A DNA stretch of 64,000 nt from Lepus europaeus (GCF_033115175.1 NC_084847.1:51283612-51347611); one strand, 5' to 3'; counted from the stretch's first letter, positions 20,481 through 32,194 are shown. The notes: generated by a model from the letters alone, not told the origin. Numbers and translations are program-made.

Positions 20481-21302
20481 ATCAACAAAACCATTGTAGC
20501 ATGGTATGCTGCGGATAGCGTGGGAGAACAAAGCCGCACCTCAATGTCCCCTGCCACACACATCTTCAGGACACAGATGGCTTCTGACACCAGGGGAGGG
20601 GGCACGTGACCCTATCCACCCACCAAGCCATCAGCTCTGCAGCCGTGGATTGAGCTCTGATGATGGAAGCAGTAGCAGGCCCCCCAGGTTGAGCGCTCAG
20701 TCCCCGCGATGTCCCCCTCCCCACCCCTGGCTTCAGGTACCAATCACCAGCTCGGGGAGGGGGGGAGAGGGGGAGGTCTCGCCTGTGCTTCTGCCCCGCG
20801 AGCTGGAAATTGAAGTTACCCCGACTTCCCCCGCAGGTAGCTCGCAGGCCTGGGGGAACCACGCAGCTACGCTGACTGCTGACCGCATCTCTTCAGAAAG
20901 ACGCTGGGCAGGATGGAGCCCCGCCCACCCTCCGGACCGCCCTGGGCTCAGCCGGCTGCGGCTCCCCGACTTTTCCTGCTGGCGGCCCAGAGAATCGCAT
21001 GGAGACGGGCGCAATCAAGGCCGACCGTCCGGGGTCGCCTCCCTGGCCTTCCTCCGGGAGTGTCGCGATCCGCCACCGCCAAGGCGTGCAGAATCGCTGG
21101 GAGGTTGCCCTTTCTGACTTGCCTGGGGAAAGAGAAATGCTGGTTTCTGTGGCCGCCTTGGGGAGGGAGTGATGAGCCAGGCGCCCTGCTGGAGACCTGG
21201 GTGGAGCGCCTGGCTCAGCTTCTGCCCAGCATGTAGGGGCTCTCTCTGTCTCTCTCACCACCTCGCGCTTCTCAGTAGTAGAGCACTATGAAGTATTCAC
21301 TG
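20481..21302. other. Unassigned intergenic DNA
   Basis: No repeat or gene named. Confidence 0.4.
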
Positions 21303-21606
21303 AGGGGCCAACGCTGTGACACAGCAAGTTAAAGCCCCAATCTACAGTGCCGGCATCCCAAGTGGGCGCTGGTTCAAGTCCCGGCTGCTCCTCTTCCGAT
21401 CCAGCTCTCTGCTATAGCCTGAGAAAGCAGTAGAAGATGGCCCAAGTGCTTGGGCCCTGCAACCACATGGGAGACCAGGAGAAGCACCTGGCTCCTGGCT
21501 TCGGATCGGCACAGCGCACCAGCCGTAGCGGCCATTTGGGGGGTGAACCAATGGAAGGAAGACCTTTAAAAAATAATAAATACATAAATAAATACATAAA
21601 TAAAAT
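21303..21606 (+). mobile_element. CSINE
   Basis: Head GGCCAACGCTGTGACACAGCAAG to tail AATAAATACATAAATAAATAC; the CT tract is nearly absent. Forms an inverted pair with the next copy 80 bases on. Confidence 0.9.
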
Positions 21607-21687
21607 TGTCCATACAGTGTTTTCACAATACATATCTTCTATAAACTATTGAAGACCCTTACACATGGATTTCAAAAATCTTTGCAC

Positions 21688-21998
21688 CATAAGAAATTTA
21701 TTTATTTGAAAGGCCGAGTTACAGACGCAGAGATGGAGAGAGAGAAAGAGGTCTTCCACCCATTGGTTCACTCCCCAAATGGCCACAATGGCCAGAGCTG
21801 GGCTAATCTGAAACCAGGAGCCAGGAGCTTCTTCTGGGTCTCCCACGTGGGTACAGGGGCCCACGCACTTGGGCCATCCTCCACTGCCTTCCCAGGCCAT
21901 CAGCAGGGAGCTGGCTCGGAAGCGGAGCATCCGGGACTAGAACTGCGGGACAGCTGCATTGCACACAGTGGCTCAACCCAGTGAGCCACACTGCCAGG
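21688..21998 (-). mobile_element. CSINE
   Basis: Antisense copy, GAAATTTATTTATTTGAAAG to GTGAGCCACACTGCCAGG. Confidence 0.9.
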
Positions 21999-23287
21999 TC
22001 AGGCCAGATGCTCCTGGATGGTGGGGTTCATGGTAAGGAGAGAGGCTCCCTGGGCATCACCCCGGCCAGAAACCACAGTGCAAGGTTCGCCAGGACTGTG
22101 TAGGCGGCACTGGTGGGTTCATGAGTGGTGGGCCAGGCAGAAGCTAGAGAGGCAGGTGGCAAAATCCAAAAGATCTGAAAGAATCCTCCTAGATGGGGAC
22201 CCTCGGCAGACCTCTGGGCAGCAGGAGAGGGTCCCCAGCGGGCCAGCGCCGAGGCAGACAACTCAAAACGGGTGCTGTTCTGCTGTGCTAAGTGGACCCC
22301 GGGATCAGTGTCGGTGGGAGCAAGCCCCACGTGGCTTGACCAAACCTCTAAGGCCACCTGCACACTTCCTTATCCAATCCAGCTTCAGCAAAAACAAAAC
22401 AAAACCCAGGAGGCCAGCATGCCTCTACCCTCCATCGCTGATCAGGTTACTCTCTGACTCCCCCCCTCCAGGGTATGAGCCTGCCCTGCCTTCCGGAAGA
22501 ATCTGGTTCGGTCAGTTTAGCCAGAATCCCCCTCTCTGTTTCCTCTCAGCCTCCCACTTTGCTCCTGGACTCCGCTTACCTGCTCTCTCCCTCTCTCCCT
22601 GCTGGCAAGACCCGCCTCCTCCCCATCCACCCAGCAATCGCTGCACCTGCTCCAAGGCTGCCTCTCCAAGTGTCCTGGAGTGATTTTTCTTCGACCCTTT
22701 CCTCCCCGCCACCAGCCCAGAGAGAGCAGTGACTGCCCCCGGGGCTGGGGAGAACTTGCTTTGGGCTGGGGCTCTGAGTCCAGTAGGGATGCTGCCCAGG
22801 GCTGCCCTGGGCCAGCGAGCTGTGGCCTCCTCCTGCCACTGATAAGCCAGCCAGGGACGGTTGGGCAAGCCCTGCTAATACCTATCTTGAATCAACTTCC
22901 CCCTCCTTGAGCCTCAAAAGCTGCTTTGTTTGACTTTGTGCGGTTTGGATGAAGATATGATAAGGTTCCCAGGGTTTAAATAAACTTTGAAATCAGCTGT
23001 GCTTGTTACCTTCCTTTCGCTAAGAAGGGGGCTGCGTGGACCCTCAGAGGCTGGGCACGCCCCCGTCTCAGCCCCCTCCATGCCTCCAAGCTGAGGGCCC
23101 CTCCAGTTTTCTTCCTTTTCATTTTTCTTCTTCTCACTGCACGTGGAGGGAGTCCAAGACCAAAATGCTGACACAGGAGCCAGATTTGAAGGTGTCCACT
23201 GGGCCACATAAAGAGACAATAGGTGGATGTGACACCCTGGGACAAGGGAGAAAGAGGGACGCCACGTGGTCACAGTACCCGGCTTCT
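21999..23287. other. Unassigned intergenic DNA
   Basis: 1.3 kb without SINEs; includes a GATAAG-rich AT stretch near 22940-22990. No gene seen. Confidence 0.4.
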
Positions 23288-23622
23288 TTTTCTAAGATGC
23301 ATTTTATTTATTTGAAAGGCAGAGAGAGAGAGAGAGAGGGAGAGAGAGAGAGAAAGCTCTTCCACCCACTGGTTCACTCCCCAAACAGCTGCAACAGCTG
23401 GGGCTGGGCCAACAGCCAAAGCTAGGAGCCAGGAGCTTCTTCCAGGTCTCCCACGTGGGTGGCAGGGCCCAAGCACTTGGCCGTCTTCTGCTGCTTTTCC
23501 AGACGCATTAGCAAGGAGCTGGATTGGAAGCGGAGCAGCCGGGACTGGAGCCTGTGCCCCGCTACGGGATATCGGTGTCACGGGCGGTGGTTGAACCCAC
23601 CACGCCACAGTGCCAGCCCCTG
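23288..23622 (-). mobile_element. CSINE
   Basis: Antisense full-length copy with a 36-base GA tract near 23321-23355 and head CGCCACAGTGCCAGCCCC. Confidence 0.92.
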
Positions 23623-23654
23623 TCCCCAGTTTTTGACACAGAGGCCATAACTGC

Positions 23655-24660
23655 CTTGTAGAGGGGGCGCTAGGAGAATCTTGGGGTCTCCGATGCGGTC
23701 TCTGACTTTGGTGTTTGCCCTCCAGCTCTCAACTCCTTGGGATTCCCTGGGTGATGACAGTAGCTCTTGCTCCAATGCGGTGACTCCTGGTGGGCACCTG
23801 GGCAGCCTCAGGAGGGTGCTGGCTGCCAGGGGAACCAAGAGTGTGATTGGAGGGTCAGCGCTTTCAGCCCCACCACCCCAACCTCTGGCGGAAAAGGTTG
23901 AGTGGAACACCATTGGCTGATGATGCTGTCAATCAAATCTACATCATGAAGTCTCCATAAAAACCCAGCGGGGCAGGGTTCCAGGAGCTTCTGGGTGGCC
24001 GACCGTGTGGTGGACCTGGAGAAAGCTCGGGAGCTCCTCACTCCACACACCTCGCTCTGTGCATCTCTTCTGCGTGTTCACGGCCCTGTGATAAATGGGG
24101 AAGCGTGGAGTGGGCCTTGCAGCGCCGCGGTACTCCACTTTCCAACCAGCTCTCCCTGCTAATGCACCCAGGAAGCGGTAGAAGATGGCCCGGGTTCTTG
24201 CATTCCTGCTACCCACGGGGGAGACCCTGATGGAGCTCCTGCCTCCTGGCTTCAGCTGTTGGGGCCATCTGGGGAGTGAACCAGTAGATGGAAGACCTCT
24301 CTCTCTCTCTCCATCTCTCTCTCTCTCTCTGTCACTCTGCCTTCCCAATACATAAATGATGGTTGAGTATAAGTGAAGTATTTTCTTGAATTCTGTGAGC
24401 CACCCTAGCACATTGATAAAACCTGAAGAGGGCATGGAAGAGCCCCAATTTTTAGCCAGTTGACCACAAATCCACATCACGATGGAGGGCTTGGGGCTGG
24501 TCTCTGCAGTGGTGCTGTCTTGTGGGGCTGAGCCTTCAGTCGGAGGGAGCTGAGTGTGTGTGTCCACAGGTGGATCCGTCAGGACACTGAGGGCGTTGTT
24601 GGTGGGAGGGAACTCACCACGCCATCTTGGTGACCACATGGGAATTGTCCTGGGCTGAGA
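23655..24660 (+). mobile_element. LTR fossil (endogenous retrovirus, class uncertain), interrupted by a CSINE
   Basis: Recognised by TCAATCAAATCTACATCATG, AAGTCTCCATAAAAACCC, CTTGCATCTCT-like and GTGAGCCACCCTAGCA words typical of a mammalian ERV LTR with a TATA-like CATAAAAA. It looks like a lone LTR: no internal viral genes were seen on either side. It is old (heavily diverged) and older than the CSINE at 24118-24362. Ends are approximate. Confidence 0.55.
24118..24362 (+). mobile_element. CSINE inside the LTR fossil, 5'-truncated
   Basis: Begins near GTACTCCACTTTCCAACC and ends with CAATACATAAATGATGG; sits within older LTR sequence, so it is younger than that LTR. Confidence 0.85.
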
Positions 24661-25062
24661 GTTGAGTCTAAGGCTAGGGGAGAACAGGCTGGGTTTTTTC
24701 TGTCTCCAACAGCGGAGACTTGCACTTGGGAGAAGGTGGAGTGTAGACGGGTGCTGCCCTATCAGCAAAGCACAACTGAAAACCCTGGACTCCATAAATA
24801 CCGCAGACACGGGAAGACAGACGGGGCGGAGAAGACTCCAGCCCAGCAGGGGACCTCTGTGCGCAAAGACTCCCGTCCGCCTTAGCCGGCAGCAACACTG
24901 CTACGTGGCCAGAGGCCGTGGCTGCCATGCGTGGCCAATGCAGTACAGGTGCATGACCCACAGATGGCACTGTTGCAGGACCCACAGCTCACCTGCACCC
25001 TAGTAGTCACAGCCAGGCTGACGGGCATCTTTGATCACCTTGTGAGACATGGCTAGTCCCCA
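24661..25062. other. Unassigned intergenic DNA
   Basis: Nothing recognised between the LTR fossil and the GT repeat. Confidence 0.4.
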
Positions 25063-25082
25063 AGGTGTGTGTGTGTGTGTGT

Positions 25083-25420
25083 TAAATATTTATTCATTTA
25101 TTTGAAAGGCAGAGTTACAGAGAATGGGAGAGGGAGAGACAAAGGGACAGAGAGACATCTTCTGTCTACTGGTTCATTCCCCCAAATGACCACAAGGGCC
25201 AGGGCTGGGCCAGGCCAGAGCCAGGAGCCAGGAGCTCCATCCGGGTCTCCAACGCAGGTGCAGGGGCCCAAGCACTGGGGCCACCTGTTGCTGCTTTCCC
25301 AGGTGCATTAGCAGGGAGCTGGATTGGAAGTGGAGCAGCTGGGACTTGAACCAGCACCCGTGTGGGATGCCGGCACTGCAGGTGGCAGCTCGACCCATGA
25401 CGCTGCAACACCAGCCCCTC
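25083..25420 (-). mobile_element. CSINE
   Basis: Antisense full-length copy; a (GT)10 run at 25063-25082 adjoins its tail end. Confidence 0.92.
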
Positions 25421-25928
25421 CTGGGTTTTCTTTTTCTCTCATTCATCCCACATATGAACCTGAAGGAGCAGGCAACTGGGAAACAGCAAGCAACATGGAC
25501 AGCAAAGACCCCAGCAGACACTGCTGTTTGGATGAAAGGGGCAGCCCGGTAAGAACAGAAAAAATCTGAGAGTGACTCAACTTCCTCCAAACAGCACAGA
25601 GGAAAACTGGGGCCCAACCCACACCACACCCCCAAAGGCCAGATGGTCAGCAATGGGGCAGAGTCGACCAGAGACCATGTGGGGAGCCGGCAGCCACGAG
25701 GCGCCACCCCCTCCCCACAGGGCGGTGGCAGGGGAGGCCGCCTCCACCACCTGGTTTCAGTTGAAACCACCTGGGGAGCTGGCACTCCCAGCCGTGCGGT
25801 ACTGAGGAGCCATCTTCCCATTCCGCCCCTTGTGTCATCCGGGCCGGATGGGGACGTGGACTTCCACCTGGCAGTAATGAGGAAGCTCCTGAGCAATGTC
25901 ACAATAGCACTGTTAAAGTGTGACCCAG

Positions 25929-26256
25929 GGCCGGCACCGTGGCTTAACAGGCTAATCCTCCGCCTTGCGGCGCCGGCACACCAGGTTCTAGTCCCGGTCG
26001 GGGCGCCGGATTCTGTCCCGGTTGCCCCTCTTCCAGGCCAGCTCTCTGCTATGGCCCGGGAAGGCAGTGGAGGATGGCCCAAGTCCTTGGGCCCTGCACC
26101 CGCATGGGAGACCAGGAGAAGCACCTGGCTCCTGGCTTCGGATCAGCGCGATGCACTGGCCGCAGCGGCCATTGGAGGATGAACCAACGGCAAAAAGGAA
26201 GACCTTTCTCTCTGTCTCTCTATCTGTCCACTCTGCCTGTCAAAAAAAAAAAAAAA
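25929..26256 (+). mobile_element. CSINE, young subfamily with perfect target duplication
   Basis: Subfamily head GGCCGGCACCGTGGCTTAAC…GGTTCTAGTCCCGGTCGGG and AACCAACGGC…CTGTCA plus a 16-A tail without AATAAA. The 13-base duplication AAGTGTGACCCAG flanks it at 25916-25928 and 26257-26269. Confidence 0.95.
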
Positions 26257-26763
26257 AAGTGTGACCCAGAGTCTCAGAGCACCAGAGGCAAAAGCCCAGA
26301 GTCCAGTTGAATCGCTCATCCTACTAAGAGCCGGGGTGGTCTCAAGCTGAATGGGGAGAGACCGAATGCCAGCCCTTATGTGACAGCGATGTCACAATTA
26401 CCGGACAAAGAGCGTTGTGCACCAGCTTTGATAACCTTTAAGGAGCAATTGTGAACACGCTTGAAACCAATTTTAAGAAATAGGAAACCTTAGCAAAGAA
26501 ATAATAGAAGGTAGAAGAAAGATGTAATAAAGCAGAACTAAGCGGAAATCTTAGAACTGAAAAATACAATGACTGAAAGTAAAGCCCCAGAGAGGCATTG
26601 TGGCAGCAGAGTAGAGGGGACGGGAAAAGAATCCACAGGCTGGAAGATGGAACAGAAGGCATTAGCCAATGTCAACAACAAGGAGAAAACAGACTGAAAG
26701 AAAAAAAAAATAAATGAGCTATGAGACCAAAATGAAAGATCCAACTTTGGTGTCCTCAGAATG

Positions 26764-26797
26764 CAGGAAGAGGAAGAAAAAAAAAAAAAAAAAAAAG
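26764..26797. repeat. A-rich run within L1
   Basis: GGAAGAGGAAG followed by about 22 A. Confidence 0.9.
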
Positions 26798-26921
26798 GCA
26801 AGGCTGGAAAGTGCTGGGAGAAATAAACGGTAGAAAACCCCCAAATTCACAGAATCAAAAAGCTGAGTGAACTTCAGACGGGATACACCCCAGGAGGTAC
26901 ACACGAGATCCGGCACCATTA

Positions 26922-27163
26922 AGGGTGGGTGTTGGGTGCAGTGAGGAGACGCCACAGGGACGCCTGTGTCTGTGCCAGAGTGCCGAGGCTCGGGTCTCCA
27001 CTCTGCCTTCAACGCCAGCTCCCCAGGCGCAGCAGGTGAACGCTCAGGCACCCAGGTCCCTGCCACCCACGCGGGAGACACACAGTGAGTATCAGGCTCC
27101 TGATCCAGCTTGGCCCAGCCATGACCACAGCTGACATTTGTGGAATGAACCTGTGGATAGAGA

Positions 27164-27210
<47 letters not shown>

Positions 27211-27236
27211 TTAAGATAAATTATAATTTTTTAAAG
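26922..27236 (+). mobile_element. CSINE, old copy inserted in L1
   Basis: Diverged head GTTGGGTGCAGTGAGGAG, body CCCACGCGGGAGACACAC and a (CT)n at 27166-27208; ends AAGATAAATTATAATT. Confidence 0.8.
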
Positions 27237-27249
27237 CTCTGTCATAAAC

Positions 27250-27588
27250 TTTTTTTTTTTTTAATTTTTTTTGACAGGCAGAGTTAGACAGTGAGGAGAG
27301 AAACAGAGAGAAAGGTCTTCCTTCCATTGGTTCACTTCCCAAATGGCTGCTATGGCCGGAGCTGTGCTGATCCAAAGCCAGGAGCCGGGTGCTTCTTCCT
27401 GACCTCCCATGTGGGTGCAGGGCCCAAGCACTTGGGCCATCCTCCACTGCACTCCCGGGCCACAGCAGAGAGCTGGACTGGAAGAGGAGCAACCAAAGCT
27501 AGAACCCAGCGCCCCAACCGGGACTAGAACCTGGGGTACCGGTGCTGCAGGTGGAGGATTAGCCTAGTGAGCCATGGCGCCAGCCAGT
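27250..27588 (-). mobile_element. CSINE, young subfamily, antisense
   Basis: T run then TTGACAGGCAGAG at left, and the subfamily head (reverse of GGCTGGCGCCATGGCTCAC…GGTTCTAGTCCCGG) at right. Near-perfect duplication of CTGTCATAARCT on both sides. Confidence 0.93.
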
Positions 27589-27796
27589 CTGTCATAAGCT
27601 TATATGAAAACTGAGGGAAGAATCAACATTTAAATGTATCCAGAGAAAAACAACACCCTCCCTCTAATGGGACAGCAACTCTCTCTTTTGAAACCACAGA
27701 AGCCAGAAGGAAGTGGCACAGTGTTGCCCAAGTGGTGAAAGACCCCAGAATCCTATATTCCGTGACAATAGACTTCAGGAATCAAGAAGAAATCAA

Positions 27797-28047
27797 GGGG
27801 CCAGCGCTGTGGTGCGGCAGTTGATGCCACAGCCTGCAGTGCCGGCATCCCATATGGGCGCCGGTTCGAGTCCCGGCTGCTCCACTTCTGATCCAGCTCT
27901 CTGCTGTGGCCTGGGAAAGCAGTAGAAGATGGCTCAAGTCCTTGGGCCCCTGCAGCTGTGTGGGAGACCCGGAAGAAGCTCCTGGCTTCGGATTGGTGCA
28001 GCTCCAGCCTTTGTGGCCATCTGGGGAGTGAACCAGCGGATGGAAGA

Positions 28048-28080
<33 letters not shown>

Positions 28081-28120
28081 GTCTCTGCCTCTCTCTGTAA
28101 CTCTGCCTCTTAAAATGAAT
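27797..28120 (+). mobile_element. CSINE, full length
   Basis: GGGGCCAGCGCTGTGGTGCGG head, perfect box B GGTTCGAGTCC, long CT tract; tail is TTAAAATGAATG, lacking AATAAA. Confidence 0.92.
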
Positions 28121-28666
28121 GTGTGCTGCTCACTGGCCTCTGCCTGGGCTGCCATCTTCAGACTCTGAGCTGCTCCCTTCCTGTACTCTGCACGCATTTC
28201 TTGCCTCTTGCGACCCTAGAGACGCAGCATCACAACGCTAGTAGTGAGGCCGGTGGCAGGAGGATGCTAAAGCCACAGGCAGGTGGATGCAGGCCACGGC
28301 GCCCTGGGGAACCGCTTCCAGGGGTTCTGGCTAATGTCCTAGCTGGGCTGCTAGTCCCTCAGTTCCTCTTCGTCCCATAGAATCTCATGCCTGCCCATGG
28401 TTCTACCCAAACACACCTCGTCCCGTCCAGCAGCCAAATCCGTCTCCTGACCCTGTCCCAGCCACAGAACGCCACTTCCCGCCCCTCCTGCAAGGGTTCG
28501 TCCCTTCCCAGAGCCGCTGTCCCACCTGGGGTCATGCTGCAGGTTTGGGACAGGAAGTTCAAGGGTGTGTGCATGGATGCATGCCTCCCTCCCCCTCCCA
28601 TAGCACTTCCCAGGCAAAGGCACCTTCCTTCCACTCTCTTGGGCACACACGCTGCAGGTGTCACAG
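28121..28666. other. Unassigned intergenic DNA
   Basis: No gene or repeat recognised. Confidence 0.4.
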
Positions 28667-28928
28667 CACAGTGGTTTTTATCTATGATCATTGACATACC
28701 GTCCAGCCCACCAGTTCAGATTGTGCCATTCAATGGTCTTCAGCAGAGCCGCACGTAATAACCCTGGGCACACAGGCACAACCAATAGCAGAATATTCTA
28801 GGTACACTGTGTTATGTAAACAGCCCGGTCCATTGTAGAATATTTTCATTGTACCAAAAACCCATGAGTGGTTACGGTCTAAGCAGGGCTGGGGAAGCTT
28901 TATTTTTTCCGCCAAGGGCCATTTGGAT

Positions 28929-29257
28929 ATTTTTTTAAACATTTTGTTTGTTTACTTGAGAGGCAGAGTTACAGATAGAGAGAGGGAGAGACAGAGAGGT
29001 CTTCCATCTGCTGGTTCACTCCCCAGATGGCTGCAACAGCCGGAGCTGCGCCAATCCAAAGCCAGGAGCCAGGAGCTTCTTCCAGGTCTCCCACGCAAGT
29101 GCAGGGGCCCAAGGACTTGACCATCTTCTACTGCTTTCCCAGGCCACAGCAGGGAGCTGGATCAGAAGTGGAGCAGCCAGGACTAGAACTGGCACCTGTA
29201 TGGGATGCCGGTTCCACAGGCAGAGGCTTAACCTACTGTGCCATGGTGCTGGCCCCT
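28929..29257 (-). mobile_element. CSINE inside a hAT-like element
   Basis: Antisense copy, TTTTTTTAAACATTTTG to GTGCCATGGTGCTGGCCCC; splits the hAT-like transposon. Confidence 0.92.
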
Positions 29258-29312
29258 ATTTGCATATTTATCATCTCAAGCCATACAAAATCATCAACTT
29301 AAAAATTAGCCT

Positions 29313-29652
29313 GCTAGGGGAGGGCCTTGTGGCTTAGCAAGTTATGCTGTCACCTGTGACGCCAGCGTCCCATATGGGCACCAGTTTGAGTCCCAGCTGC
29401 TCCATTTCCCATCCAGCTCTCTACTATGGCCTGAGAAAGCAACAGAAAGTGGCCCAAGTGCTTGGGCCCCTGCACCTGCCTGGGAGCCTCAGATGGAGCT
29501 CCAGGCTCCTGGCTCCGGACTGGCCCAGCCCCAGCTGTTGCAGCCATTTGGGGAGGGAACCAGTGGACAGGAGGTCTCTCTGTCTCTGTCTCTCTCTTCT
29601 TTTCTCTAACTCTGCCTTTCAAATGAATAAAATAAATCTTTTTAAAAAAAAT
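29313..29652 (+). mobile_element. CSINE inside a hAT-like element
   Basis: Head AGGGCCTTGTGGCTTAGCAAG; tail AAATGAATAAAATAAATC; second insertion into the same host element, opposite strand to the first. Confidence 0.92.
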
Positions 29653-29817
29653 TACCCTACTATAAATTTATTGAATTTCAAGTCCCACCTGTGGTTGCCT
29701 TGGCTGGCCAGACCGCAAGGTTTCATGGGCCTTATGCGGCCTGCAGGCTGGACACGCCCCACCCCTGCTTCCCTCCAGCCCCTAGAAACCACTGACTTAC
29801 TTTGTGTGTCTATGGGT

Positions 29818-30197
29818 TTTTGAAACATTTATTTATTCATTTGTTTCAAAGGCAAAATGTTAGAGAAGGAAACAGGGAGGGAAGAAGTGGGGAGAGAGAG
29901 AGAGAAGAGAGAAGAGAGAGAGAGAGAGAGACAGAATCTTCCACCCATTGCTTTACTCTCCAGATACAAGAGCCAGGGCTGGGCCAGGCTGAAGCCGGGA
30001 GGCAGGAGCTCCATCTGGTTCTCCCACATGGGGGTGGCAGGGGCTCAGTGACTCGGGCCACCATATGTTGCCTTCCCAGGCACATTAGCAGGAAGCTGGA
30101 TTGGAAGTGGAGCAGCCGGAACTCGAACTGGTGATCTGATATGGGATGCCGGCGTCACAGGTAGCAGCGTAACCCATTGTGCTACAATGCCCGCCCC
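29818..30197 (-). mobile_element. CSINE inside L1
   Basis: Antisense; AACATTTATTTATTCATTTG start, GA-rich tract 29898-29930, TGCTACAATGCCCGCCCC end. Confidence 0.9.
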
Positions 30198-30723
30198 TCA
30201 GCCCTTGTTCTGTAGGTTTTTCCATTCTGAGAGTTCTTGGTAAATGGATGCACGCACGTGGCATCCCTTGAGAGTGGCTTCTCTCGCTTTTCAAAGTTGG
30301 CCCGTGTTGTAGCACACGTCAGTCCTTTCTTCCTCTTCACGGCTGAATACTATGCCATTGCACGGGTAGCCTGCACTCATCCATTGACCAGGTGACGGGC
30401 ACGTGGGTGTCTCCACTGTTTAGCTATTATGCAGAAAGCTGTTTGGCGCGATCACTCATTCTTCCTTCCCCTAGCATCGACACCTGCTGAGCCACACGGC
30501 TAACTCCGCGTTTAACTTCTGGAGGAAGCACCGGAACTGTTTTCAGGAGAATCTGTGCCCACTGCCCATTCCCCTGAGCAGACCCTGGGAACCCATTGAG
30601 CCCGCATCCTGCTGGGTGGGCGGTTTTGACGGAGCAAGCCTAGTGGCAAGTGAGGTGGTAGCACTTGATGGCTTTTATGTACATTTCCCGAATGGCTTAT
30701 ACTGTTGAAAATCTCCTTGTTAC

Positions 30724-31060
30724 TTTTTTAAAGATGTATTTATTTGTTTGGAAGGCAGAGTTACAGAAAGAGGGAGAGAGAGAGAGAGAGAGAACGATCT
30801 TCCATCTGCTGGTTCACTCCCCTAATGGCCCAAATAGCCAGGGCTGCACCAGACAAAAGCCAGGAGCTGGGAACTCCATCCAGGTCTCCCATAAGGGTTC
30901 AGGGGCCCAAGCACTTGGGCCATCTTCCGCTGCCTTCCCAGGTGCATTAGCAGGGGGCTGGATCAGAAGTGGAGCAGCCGGGACTCGAACCAGCACTCCG
31001 ACGTGGGAGTCAGGTGTCAGAAGCAGTGGCTTAACCCATTGCATTGCCACACCGGCCATG
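30724..31060 (-). mobile_element. CSINE inside L1
   Basis: Antisense full-length copy ending TTGCCACACCGGCC; a 19-T run follows at 31069-31087. Confidence 0.92.
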
Positions 31061-31087
31061 ATCTTCCATTTTTTTTTTTTTTTTTTT

Positions 31088-31200
31088 GCCATTCATAAAA
31101 GCCGCTCTAACTGAGGTGAGGCGCTACCCCGTCATGCTGGTCAGTCCCTGTGCCCGTTTTTTGATGGAATTGTTTATTCTATTTATCACCGGGTTATAAG
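31088..31200 (-). mobile_element. Second antisense L1 fragment
   Basis: CTCTAACTGAGGTGAGGCGCTACC and CCCGTTTTTTGATGGAATTG match L1 ORF2 antisense and overlap in L1 coordinates with the end of the preceding fragment, so this is a separate piece. Confidence 0.6.
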
Positions 31201-32194
31201 AAGCTGACTGGGGCCCTGTTTGCTGGGAGCCAAAGTGTTGTTTGCAGAGTTCCTGAAGTTTGGCCCTGGGTCCTGTTTGCTTCACCTGCGGCAGCCCAGC
31301 CCAGCAAGAACACTTCCCTAAGGCTTGGAACCAAGCCACTGCCTCCTGCTGGCCACACAGCAACCTCCATCTCACAGGTGGGGAAACTGAGGCTGGGGGC
31401 GGGAAAGGGACTTGCTCAGGGTCTCAGGCAGGACCCGGGAGGGCGGAGCCAGGCTCGGACTCGGACCTGTCCAGAGCCGCCCAAGTCCACACAGGGCTCC
31501 GGCCTCTGACGCTGTCCTTGTCGCCACTGCTGTCCCATGAGGTGAGTCACCTCGCCATCCTTTTCCTCATTTCACAGGAGGGTAAACTGAGTCAGGAGAG
31601 GCCACGTGACTTGCCCCAGCCTCCCAGAAGTCAGAGCTCAGGGCCACTGAAGCCCAGAGGAGTCCCACCCCCACCCCATCCCCATCCCTTGTGCTGTGTC
31701 CAGCCACACGTACACACACACACACACGCACCCCTGCAGTCACCACCCTTCTCTGGCCCAGAGTCAACCTCCAGAGAGATCTGGCCTACACAAACTTCCT
31801 CCAGGGCAGCCCCCACCCAGCACCAGCTGAGCCCTCTGGCCCAGCACTCCCAGCCCTGCCCAGCAGACCCAGCCCAAGACCTTTGTCCCTGCACGAGGTA
31901 GGACCCTGGTTGCCATGGGCCTCTGGCCCTGTTTGCCTTCCTCTTCTATCTCCCCAGGCTTTGCAAGGCTTTGGGAGAGGGTGCAGGCTGCATGCCTAGC
32001 TCAGTGCCGTCTTGCTAGAGGATTGCAAAGCCCCCCAGGCAGTCAACAAGGCCAGTAGGAGCGACCAGGCTGGAGAAAAATGCGAAAGGAACATCAATCC
32101 CTGTCAATCCACTATCCCCAGAGCACTCAGCGCCAGTGGGTAAAGTTGGCCAAATCCTTGCCCATTTGGGGGCATTCTGGCTTCCCCTGTGGAC
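31201..32194. other. Unassigned DNA with two MIRs and a short CA repeat
   Basis: CA run near 31712-31730; otherwise nothing recognised. Confidence 0.4.
31360..31640 (-). mobile_element. Two MIR fragments in a row
   Basis: CACAGGTGGGGAAACTGAGGC (31373-31393) and CATTTCACAGGAGGGTAAACTGAG (31569-31592) are two antisense MIR cores; GTGACTTGCCCCAG follows the second. Confidence 0.65.

Larger units (their letters stand above)
26270..27796 (+). mobile_element. LINE-1 (old L1M type), ORF1-region fragment split by CSINEs
   Basis: Segments 26270-26921, 27237-27249 and 27589-27796 match L1 ORF1/ORF2-junction words (AGCAAAGAAATAATAGAAG, TTAGAACTGAAAAATACAATG, AAGCCAGAAGGAAGTGGCAC, CCCAGAATCCTATATTCCG). 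It may begin upstream of the CSINE at 25929, perhaps near 25490. Non-coding, heavily mutated. Confidence 0.75.
28884..29767. mobile_element. hAT-Charlie-like nonautonomous DNA transposon, nested in L1 and split by two CSINEs
   Basis: Terminal inverted repeats CAGGGCTGGGG (28884) and CCCCACCCCTG (to 29767). Interior words GCCAAGGGCCATTTGGATAT, CCATACAAAATCATCAAC and CTTATGCGGCC are typical of this class. About 215 bases remain after removing CSINEs. No transposase frame. Confidence 0.6.
28667..30723 (-). mobile_element. LINE-1 3' region (old L1M type), antisense, host of nested insertions
   Basis: Segments 28667-28883, 29768-29817 and 30198-30723 read as antisense L1 3' UTR and ORF2 end (CCCTAGAAACCACTGACTTAC, GGCTGAATACTATGCCATTG, TTTAACTTCTGGAGGAAG). 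The order is collinear once the hAT-like element and three CSINEs are removed. Confidence 0.72.
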
